A DNA stretch of 64,000 nucleotides from Amborella trichopoda. Its lineage: Eukaryota > Streptophyta > Magnoliopsida > Amborellales > Amborellaceae. The stretch lies in contig NW_006499776.1 of NCBI RefSeq assembly GCF_000471905.2, positions 1,589,486 through 1,653,485 of the forward strand, read 5' to 3'. The position numbers and the translations under genes are program-made. Below are positions 56,200 to 64,000 of this stretch, one piece after another. Each line of letters begins with the position of its first letter. Positions within the stretch are counted from its first letter, which is position 1. The notes below the pieces were generated by a model. It did no database searches. It saw only the letters and a list, made by a program, of their open reading frames with translations, and was not told the origin of the DNA.

Positions 56200-56830
56200 A
56201 GTGCGGGACTTTAAGGTCATTTCCCTCAATAGACCGATCTGGGCAGCTGTTTACGTCGTCACCAAGGTTGGACGTGCGTAGGGAGTCTTTTACGTCTTTC
56301 CCATGCTTAGACCATTAGGGGAGTACTTTTAACGTCGTCACCCTCATTGGACGTGTGTAGGGGGTCTTATAGATCTTTCCCTTGCTCAGATCGTTGGGCA
56401 ATGCTTTTAACGTCGTCACCCACATTGGATATGTGAAGGGGGTCTTTTAGGTCTTTTCCTTGCTCAGACCATTAAAGAGTGCTTTTAACGTTGTCACCCA
56501 CACTGGATGTGTGCAGGGGGTCTTTTAGGTCTTTCCCTTGCTGAGACCATTGGGAAGTGCTTTTAACGTCATCACCCACATTGGATGTGTGTCGAGGTCT
56601 TTTAGGTCTTTCCCTTGCTCAGACCATTGGGGAGCGCTTTTAACGTCGTCACCCACATTGTGCGCATAGGGTCTTTTAGGTCTTTCCCTTACTCAAATCG
56701 TTAGGGATTGCTTTTAACGTTGTCATCCATATTGGAAGTGTGCAGGGGATCTTTTAAGTCTTTCCATTGCTTAAACCATTGGGGAGTGGTTTTAACATCG
56801 TCACCCACATTGGACGTGCTCTGAGTGGAA
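56200..56830 (-). repeat. 78-bp coding minisatellite of T3, about 8 units
   Basis: Eight copies start near 56249, 56330, 56409, 56488, 56566, 56641, 56715 and 56793 (plus-strand AACGTCGTCACC word). On the minus strand the unit codes for 26 residues, GDDVK-TPQW--QGKDLKDPLH followed by TSN. Spacings of 78 and 79 bases, then 74-75, mean the frame is kept in only some units. T2 has two units at the same place. Confidence 0.88.
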
Positions 56831-57880
56831 GATGGTACGAGAATGTCTTCTTGGCAGGATGAAGAAGGAAGAAGGATCATGCTAGGGATAAAGTCCAGTA
56901 AAGTTGGCAGTGGAGGAAGGGATCTGAGAAATTCCTGCTCAATTGGTGGTTGAGCGATATTATTTCTCCAACGAGCAGCCCTTGGCGTGCATCTCCTTCT
57001 GGATTTCATATGTGGTGCTTGATTCGTATCACTAGGCTGATAAATAGCCCTAGCTTGACGAACTGCTTTTCGTTTTAAGGACTTGAGTCTGCTTCGCCCG
57101 TGGTGGACTATCCATGGCTGGGAAGTAGAGGATTCCGCAGAGTCTTGAGTCATTAATAGGTGAGTCTTGCTTTGGGAGATCCTCTTGCACTGATGGAGAA
57201 GTGACTTGGGGATCACTTACTAGGAAGTTATAAAATTCCTGACATTCCCACATTTTCTTTGTCAATATATCGTAGAAACTGGTGCATTCCCAGAGGTAGT
57301 GGCCCCTTATTTGGTGATACAGACGCCAACGATCTTCAGTCTATATAGCAAGGCCACGGGGTTGCCTTGCCTGCTTCAAGGTGATCACGGCTTCCTGAAG
57401 AATTATAATGAAGAAGATATAAAGGATACAGGGCATTTCATCTTCCTTTTGGATGATTACTGCATGGGCGGCCTCGACTGCTCTGAAGGACATACTTAAG
57501 TCTTCAAGCTTTATTTGACCCTTATGAATCATGGCCTCGATAATATCTTTTAGCGTGTAGCAGTCATCTGTGGGATGATTGATCCTCTGATTATAAGCAC
57601 AATAATTCGCCTAAGTGTCAAGGCCCTCTTGCTCAAGGAACTTGGCTTTTGGAAGCTGAATCATATTTTGTTCCAATAATAACCGGAACAGTGCAGGGAC
57701 CCATTCCAACTCAAATGGTTAGACCTTGTTCCTATGCTTGGTAAAATGATCACCCCGATCAACGTTGGCTAATAGGGATACTCGTTTGTACGTCTGTTGT
57801 TGCTTGCCTACCTGGGGAGCTGTCTTTTCTACGCTCACCCCTTTAGAGAGGTCTAGAGTTTGGGAGGGAGCCTTCTTTAT
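56831..57880 (-). pseudogene. Gag C-terminal region of T3 with knuckle-like segments
   Basis: The segments YNQRINHPTDDCYTLKDIIE (about 57605-57545) and GHYLWEC (about 57297) correspond to the two knuckle-like modules of T2. Downstream frames 57265-57050 and 57216-56701 carry the Arg-rich part and the start of the 26-residue repeats. Several frameshifts. Confidence 0.7.
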
Positions 57881-58480
57881 ATCAGTGATTGTGACAGCTG
57901 CACTGATTACTCCTTTCTATTAGCTGCCCCATGTGTTGTTTCGAGAGCTAACATTGCCCCGATTGTTGGCTGAGCCAACAGACAATTGTCGTGACCCGTC
58001 GTGGTGGCGTGATAGACTTTCTATGCAGAGTGATTTAGAGCTTAATTCTGACATGGAGGTCGGATTAGAGGCCTCGACATGTAGGATGATCTCGGGTCGC
58101 ATATTCCGCACACAAGTTTGGACTGCTTCCTTCTCGGGCATAGGATTGGGATGATGAGAAGTCAAATTTCTCCATCTTGATATGAACTGGTCCATGAGCT
58201 CATCGGGACCTTGAGTCAAGATGAGAAGTTTGATGGTTTGAGCTGCTCTCTTGACCTCATAGAAGGGCTGATAGAACAATTTCTCCATTTCCTCCCACGT
58301 AGGATACCTTTGAAAAATTGGGCCATCAAGGAATCAAGGGTCTCAACAAATTGACGAAGAAGAAGTCACCTGTCAGTCGCTATTTCTCGACATGTTGCCT
58401 GCAAGTGGGCAGTATGCTGGTTCCGGGATGTGGTTCCATTGAATAAAGCGAACTGCCCTTTCTTGTAATCTAAGGGAAAC
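57881..58480 (-). pseudogene. Gag core of T3
   Basis: The frame 58288-57920 (122 codons) reads AAQTIKLLILTQGPDELMDQ, FISRWRNLTSHHPNPMPEKE and AVQTCVRNMRPEIILHVEAS. This is the capsid-like core shared with T2 34772-35278. The upstream part to 58480 matches T2 34600-34770 at the nucleotide level, with stops. Confidence 0.82.
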
Positions 58481-59693
58481 AGGACCAGGTCAATGTATGA
58501 AATGGTAAGGCCTTTGATAAGGCATTGCACCCTGTATCCCCAAAATTTGTCTGTTCTTTAGGCTATGGGTCACCATAGCATCAATGTATGCCTGAGAGAC
58601 ACGATGAGGGGGTGAATTATCTTGTGAGGAAGAGGGATGGGGCTGCCTTGGAGGTGTACCATCAGAGTGATGATAATTGATCTCATGGTTAGCTGACTGG
58701 CGTGCGGCATCTATAGGATCAATGTTTTCCATCATCGCGCGCACCATCTCCTCAAATTTGTTCATGTGCTCTTCCTGCGCGTCACCAGACTCGCTTACAA
58801 CCATCACAATGATGGTTTCTCTATGGAGGTCAGTGTTAGTTGCAACTGCAGGCTTGCGAACTTGACGAGTCGTGCACGGTAAATCAGTCATCAGGGGGTC
58901 GGCATGCCCTGACTGTACCTAACTCTTGTATGCTTATCCCTTGAGGACCGGTTCTTGTTGGTCTTCGGACTATAGCTAATAGGTGGCTGGGTCATCTTCC
59001 ACGACACTAACCACAGTGCAGGGCTCATGGCCTTCTTCATCAGGTTTCGTCATCTTACGAGGGTAGCTTAGGCGAAGAGGGTCCTCAAAGAGGGCTGCCC
59101 TGACCACCTTGGTCTTTTTTTTGTCATAATTCACAGACGTTTAGCTTTGACATATTGATGGACCTCATGCCAAAACTGCGATCTAGGTTGCGGCTGGTCA
59201 GCTCTTCCTGCACAAGAGAGAGCTGTCTCCATCAGGTGCAACAATGGATGAGGGTCAGGGACTGAAGTCATCTTGGGCCGGGAGGATGAAGGACTTGATC
59301 TTCCATCAAGTCATTGCCCCGAGCTCTCTTGTGGGCTCCAGAGATACGATCAAAGTGACGAGGCTGATTTAAGATGGTACTCTTGGGAAAAACCTTCGAG
59401 TACTAAGGCTAAAGGTGCTTGCTCGAAGAAGGAGGAGCAGGCAGGAGCAGGGTTGAATCATGGGCAGGCCTGGGTCGAGGGCGAGGGGACGTCTGTGATG
59501 GCGACGCATGTGTGCCCCTTGAAGAGGTATCACAGGTGACCTGGGGGTCGACCCGGGCTCGAGCAAGTGGTCTAGCCTTAGGAGGTGAACAACTGCGAGC
59601 AAGTGTATGTAAGAGAACAGGTGGATACCTGCCCTGTACAAGGTGCGCATGTGTGTGCAGAGTAGGGGAATGAGAAGATCGTCTCTTGTGTGC
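58481..59693 (-). pseudogene. Gag N-terminal middle of T3
   Basis: The frame 58891-58490 (133 codons) holds MNKFEEMVRAMMENIDPIDA and VSQAYIDAMVTHSLKNRQIL. The T2 Tekay insertion falls inside the sequence matching this frame. 58892-59693 matches T2 22740-23270 in scattered blocks but has no long matched frame. Confidence 0.65.
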
Positions 59694-60326
59694 TCATGTT
59701 GGCACAACGATGGCGTTGCCCCGAGCAGTGAGATGCATGTGATCAACGTGCATAGGACTTGACCTTAGAAGGTCTGATCCTGGATGCTGACTCGAGGTAG
59801 CACAAGGGCTGCCCCGAGGTGTGGCTTGAGTGGGTGACCCACGAGCCTTATGGTGTGTGAGAGGGGTGGAGACCGTAGGGCTTCCGCCTAGATGTGTTGA
59901 GCCTCTAAGGATAGAGACTGATGGTGCAGGAATGTTAGGGGTAGCCTTGTAATTAGCCACAGAAGAAATGGCAACTTTCCTGTCATTCGCAGAAAGGGAC
60001 TGGGCAGCCTTCCGGCATACCTTAGAAATACGACTGACAAGTGACTTGCCTGTGGCTGGGTGCATGTTGCGAGTGGTGGCGTGTGCGCCACTTATGCAGG
60101 GTGTCTTAGTGGAGGTTCCACCAGAGCGGGGAGATGGGGAGTGAGGGACCTTTACATCCCGCCTCACACAGGTCCAGGTTAAGACCTGGGAGTTAGACAA
60201 GGGGTCTTTGATCAAAAGGATGGTTCGGGATGAAGTTGGAGGAACTGGTTCTCTGGGGACAATCGCAAATGCGGGTATAAGAAAATCCTCGATTCGAATG
60301 AATGGGTTAGAGGACCTGCAAGACAT
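59694..60326 (-). pseudogene. N-terminal gag/leader ORF of T3 (210 codons)
   Basis: This is the first frame after the PBS, starting MSCRSSNPFIRIEDFLIPAF. It is Pro/Ser/Thr-rich with basic parts (GKSLVSRISKVCRKAAQSLS). It is conserved with T2 21990-22505, so it is a real part of this lineage's polyprotein, probably the gag N-terminus. The T3 copy is open along its length, the T2 copy is broken. Not recognised as a named domain. Confidence 0.65.
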
Positions 60327-60404
60327 AAAGTGTGAAGAGATAATGAAAGTAGATAATAAAAGAAGAAACTAGCCAAACAAGAACGATCCGACTAAGGGGT
60401 AGTT

Positions 60405-60428
60405 TCTCCCCAATGGAGTCTCCAAGCA
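60405..60428 (-). other. Primer-binding site of T3
   Basis: On the minus strand TTGGAGACTCCATTGGGGAG follows the LTR end (GCTAACA, 60429). It matches TTGGCGACTCCACTAAGGAC of T2 in position and most bases. Confidence 0.65.
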
Positions 60429-61129
60429 TGTTAGCTGTCTCAATCTCGCCCTCCGGATCTTTTGAGGATCGTCCAGAACGCGTCTTGGGGAGACCCAGGA
60501 CTTTGTGAGATCGCTCTCTCGGGAACCTCATTTGAGACAAGGGCAGGTGTTACTAACTGGTGAGAGAGGAATTTAAGGCGGGTTTGGGACTTACTCGGGC
60601 TGACTCGCATGGGTGCCTTCTTATAAGACAGGTAGGTCAGACCTAACCTTTTCCTCTTTGGTGAACCTACACAAGCATGCGCATTCAAAAGAAGAAGTGA
60701 ATAATAAGAGAAGAAAGATGGGGGAGAGAAGAATTTGACTAAGCGTGGAGATCAGCGCAGTGACTAAGCTGGTGAATAATTGGCATGACATAGTAATAAA
60801 ACAGGCTCAGTAACTTAGACCGGCTCACAAGATTACTACTAGATGTCAATATTGACACTGACTAGCTAGGCACGGTGGTTAGTTTGTCATGGCAATAAAG
60901 TAGGCACAGTAATTCTAGCACAACAACATTACGGCTAGACGACATGACTACCATAAGAGGCTAATCTCAACCCTTCTTAATCAAACGAAAGGATAATAGA
61001 AAGAAAGAAAGTCATAAAGAGAGAGTAAGAAGTAAGATAATAAAAAAGAGAAGAGAAAGAAAGAGGGGAAGAGAGAAAGAAGGAGAAGACTGTGAGAGAA
61101 GAGAGAAGGAAGGAGAAAAGAGGGTGAAA

Positions 61130-62045
61130 GACAGTCGACGCTAGGCATCGCTGACTGGGATGGAAAGAGAAGATAGAAACAGACACAGTCAGTCCTAAGC
61201 TTCGTCGATTGTGTCTAAGAAGTGAGGAGAGAGAAGATGCAATCGATGCTAGGCATTATCGACTGGGTTGGAAGAAGAAGAGAGAGAAAAGATGCAGTCG
61301 GTGCTAAGCTTTGCCAACTATACTGAACAGAGAAGAGAGAGAGGATGAAGTCGGTGCATGGTTTCACTGACTGTATTGGATAGAGAAGAGAGAGACGATG
61401 CAGTCGGCACTAGTCTTCACCGACTGTATTAGATAGAAAAGTGAGAGAAGACACAGTCAATTCTAGGCTTCCCCAACTATGTTAGACATAAAAGAGAGAA
61501 GACACAATCAGTGCTAAGCTTCTCAGACTGTGTTAGACAGAAGAGAGAGAATATGCAGTCCTCACTAGGCTTCGTCAACTGTGATAGATAGACGAGAGAG
61601 AAGATGCAGTCGGAGTTAGGCTTCACTGATTGTGTTAGATAGAAGAGAGAGAAGATGTAGTTGACGATAGGCTTCACCGACTGCGTTAGATAGAAGAGGG
61701 AGAAGATGCAGTCGGTGTTAGGCTTCACCAACTGTGTTAAATAGAAGAGAGAGAAGACACAGTCTATGCTAGGCATCACCGACTGTGTTAGACTAAAGAG
61801 AGAGAAGACGTAGTCCACACTAGGCTTCACCGACTGTGTCAGAAGAAGAGAGAGAAGATGCGGTCGACGTTAGGCTTCATCGACTATGTCAGAAGAAGAG
61901 AGAGAAGATGCAATCAGCATTAGGCTTCGACGACTGTGTTAGAAGAAGAGGAGATGGAATACGCAGTTGGTGCTAAGCTTCGTTGACTGTGTCGAAAGAA
62001 GAGGGGAGAGAAGATGCAGTCAGCAATAGGCTTCTCCGATTGTGT
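61130..62045 (-). repeat. U5 hairpin minisatellite F (CAGTCGGTG type)
   Basis: About eighteen units of roughly 51 bp with the same arm words as copy E (CAGTCGGTG, CACCGACTG) and a GAAGAGAGAGAAGA spacer. Individual units differ from those of E in order and sequence. It extends into a purine-rich run (62046-62215) before the deletion. Confidence 0.85.
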
Positions 62046-62848
62046 CAAAAGAAGAGAAGAGAGAGAAAAAGAAGTAAAGATGAGACGAAGAGAGAGAAAG
62101 ATAGACATAGATGAGAAGAAGAGAAAGAAATAGATAAAGATGAGAAAAGAATGAAGGAGAGAGAAAGAGAGGAGGAGAGAAAGAGGGGAGGAGAGAGAAA
62201 GTTACCTTACCGAATGATATCGACCCTTTTCTTCTCTCTCGTTTTTCTCCCTCCTGAGGCATCATCATGAGGCGTACGGCATATCTAATATCTCGTCTTG
62301 ATTAGACGAATATGCTTACCAAATTTGAGCACGATCCAACTTGGAACGAGTGAGATATAGGCCCGAAAGTGATTGCCCATGACGGTAAAAACAACCACTT
62401 TTAATGGTGTTTCGGTGTAAGGTGGCCACACGGGAAGAGTGTGTGGCCTACCCCTTTTCAGTGTTTTCTCATAAATTTGTCCCGAAGCACCCAATTAAGC
62501 CGAGACTTGATCCATAGGGGTTTTCAACCGTGTTAGATCCATTGGTGATGTTCCCATAGCTGTTTGACGCCCCAAAATATATGGTCCATTTCAGGGTGTT
62601 CATTTCAGCGTGCTAGAGGCTGATTTTGGCAAAATTGTTTCTTTGCGTTCACTGCCTTGGACATGCCTGATCGTGATGAAACTTGGCAGGTGGTCTCTCA
62701 AAGTGTAAATGAAGATCTTAACCAGTTCTGGGGAAATTTTGAGACTGTTGGAATTGCCACTTATTTTATAGGCTTTATTGCCCTGCTTCATATTCATTCT
62801 GTATCAGGGACCAAGGTACTGAAAAATGCGTTCAAACACCCACAAACG

Positions 62849-63655
62849 AATTTCACCCATTCGGTGAAGGTTACCCGACCATTGCTAGACCGGCCATGGA
62901 GCAATTGGTAAACCTCAAAAATATTTTGAAGACTAGCAAGTGGCCCCTCTTCTCCCAAGTTACACCACAAAAAATGATTGAATTCTGAGGCACGAACTTG
63001 CCGTACATGGCCCCGATCAGCGAAAGACCCCCAATAAAATGAAGATCTATTTAAGAGATTCATGCTTCCATGTGCCTAAGAAGCCAGGTGTTGCTAACAT
63101 GGCTCCATGTCTCTAGCAGTACCTTGACCGTATTGGAACACCGAACATAGTAGTTGGTTGAGCATTGAGCCGCTGCCAACAGGGAAACACTTTCAAGAAT
63201 ACTATTCTGCGACACTAACACCCTGGCAATCTAGGAAGAGTATCCTTTTAAATGTTGGTGCTCCCTCTGTATTTGAAGGCCTTTTCCTGACCATATTATT
63301 TCCTTCTTCTACACCATATGCTTTCATAGAGTGGGTAAGTTCTCCCCGGAAGCTATATTCTCGTGTATATAAAAAAGGATCGCCACCCCTTCTTGAATAC
63401 TGACATTGTCGTCATTATCCTCTCGGACTTCAAAACAAACTAGGTCAGTGATAAAAGTGACATTGAGAGGCCACTCTGGTTTGTACACCAGCTCTATCAT
63501 CCAAATAGGCTCGCCCCTTACTAAATCCTCACCGGTAAATTAATGGGTACCAACCTCTCCTCCACTTGGAAGGTTCTTTACGTCAGGAATTTGGTAGGAA
63601 CACTCAGCCATTATGAAAATGGATTCAAGGATTTGCAGCCGAATGAAAATTACTA
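62849..63655 (-). pseudogene. Foreign coding-like insert in LTR copy F
   Basis: This breaks the LTR at AAATGCGTTCAAAC. On the minus strand 63063-62794 is an 89-codon frame (EFNHFLWCNLGEEGPLASLQ, then VTFTEWVKF), whose end overlaps LTR sequence. 63480-63240 gives KPEWPLNVTFITDLVCFEVR, the peptide also found at 18701-18850 (plus). I do not recognise either with confidence. A link to PMD-type TE genes is possible. Stops occur at about 63541 and elsewhere. Confidence 0.45.
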
Positions 63656-64000
63656 AATCACCTGTCAAGCATCGGCTACATCTTCAGAGGACCAACGAAG
63701 GTTGCATTTACGGAAGCTTAGCACCGGCTATGTCTCCAAAGGACCAGCGCCGACTGTGTATCGTCAGTTGGCGTCGACTCTATTTTCAGAGGCATATTGC
63801 TGGCCGTATCTTCAAGACCTTAGTGTTGGATCAGTTTAAGGAAGCCTAGTGCCAGCTGAGTTTAAGGACGCTTAGCGTCGGCTGTATCTCCAAGGGTCCA
63901 ACGCCGTCAGTATCTCCAAGAGGTCCAACGTTGGCTTTGCACTCAATGCTTAGTGTCGGCCTTGTATCCTAATGCAACGCCAACTGTGTTCTCAAAAGAT
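63656..64000 (-). repeat. U3 word repeat, copy F
   Basis: About ten units of 25-35 bp such as GACCAGCGCCGACTGTGT, CTTAGCGTCGGCTGTATC and GGTCCAACGTTGGC, with TCTCCAAG joins. The word matches half of the copy F hairpin (CACCGACTGTG). It runs off the window. Confidence 0.75.

Larger units (their letters stand above)
43661..64000 (-). mobile_element. T3: Tat-like Ty3/gypsy element on the minus strand
   Basis: Reading leftwards: 5' LTR (copy F, from the window edge to 60429), PBS, N-terminal gag ORF, gag, 26-residue repeats, RT, RNase H, second (archaeal-type) RNase H, integrase, spacer, 3' LTR (copy E, about 51450-43661). The second RNase H between RNase H and integrase is the mark of the Tat lineage (Ogre, Retand and relatives). 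The protease and linker that T2 keeps are missing. Stops, frameshifts and active-site changes make it inactive. Confidence 0.85.
60429..64000 (-). repeat. LTR copy F (5' LTR of T3), damaged and cut by window edge
   Basis: It is collinear with copy E from the LTR end to 62240. A deletion then takes out the stretch that in E holds TATA and AATAAA (about 45560-46420). LTR likeness resumes to 62848, is interrupted by foreign sequence to about 63655, and U3 word repeats follow to the window edge. This LTR has no core promoter. Confidence 0.78.

Noticed and set aside
55835-56281. 148-codon plus-strand frame
   Set aside because: Shadow of the T3 gag-pol tail on the minus strand, which has clear T2 likeness.

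Overview
This is plant nuclear DNA, in effect a graveyard of LTR retrotransposons. The coding matches are to plant Ty3/gypsy lineages: Tat-like polyproteins with a second, archaeal-type RNase H domain; one Tekay/Del-type chromovirus with a chromodomain and the usual TGGTATCAGAGC primer site; and a captured plant-mobile-domain (PMD)-like gene. I see no intact host gene, rRNA, functional tRNA or CRISPR. Every coding region carries stops and frameshifts, which fits a large, repeat-rich seed-plant genome. The species cannot be told from this window.

Layout. (1) 1-9840, plus strand: 3' end of Tat-like element T1 (RT, RNase H, a fused integrase tail), then a giant 3' LTR (copy A, about 2.1-9.84 kb). 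(2) 10181-14094, plus: a 5'-truncated LTR of the same family (copy B), then an orphan U5 tail (14095-14402). (3) 14403-18600, minus: a U3-only LTR piece (copy C), then a small unclassified coding remnant cut by a Tekay LTR fragment (18984-19455, minus). (4) 19456 to about 40.9 kb, plus: Tat-like element T2, with a truncated 5' LTR (copy D), PBS, gag, protease and linker but no RT or integrase. A complete though dead Tekay element (23684-34468) sits inside T2 gag, with 3.1-3.2 kb LTRs, PBS, gag, PR, RT, RH, INT, chromodomain and PPT. (5) 37984-40914: a roughly 975-bp unit in three tandem copies, running across the junction between T2 and a minus-strand gene. (6) 40781-43612, minus: that gene, PMD-like with a Ser/Pro-rich middle and a coiled-coil end. 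(7) 43661-64000, minus: Tat-like element T3, with a 3' LTR (copy E, about 7.8 kb), integrase, second RNase H, RNase H, RT, gag and PBS, and a damaged 5' LTR (copy F) running off the window.

The most unusual signal is in the Tat-like LTRs. Two independent copies (A plus, E minus) are collinear over about 7.7 kb, which is very long for an LTR. Downstream of the TATA box and AATAAA signal, so in predicted U5/leader RNA, copies A, B, D, E and F carry 45-60 bp tandem arrays. Each unit is a short palindrome (hairpin) separated by pyrimidine-rich DNA (purine-rich on the plus strand in the minus copies). The hairpin arm differs from copy to copy, but the two arms stay complementary and the loop keeps a common core (AAGCC-ATC-like). 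Single units also show paired changes in both arms. The same copy-specific arm word recurs in the U3 repeats of that copy. The Tekay LTRs have their own palindromic repeats. This looks like fast-evolving DNA kept under, or generated by, a pairing rule, and it is the main candidate here for something undescribed.
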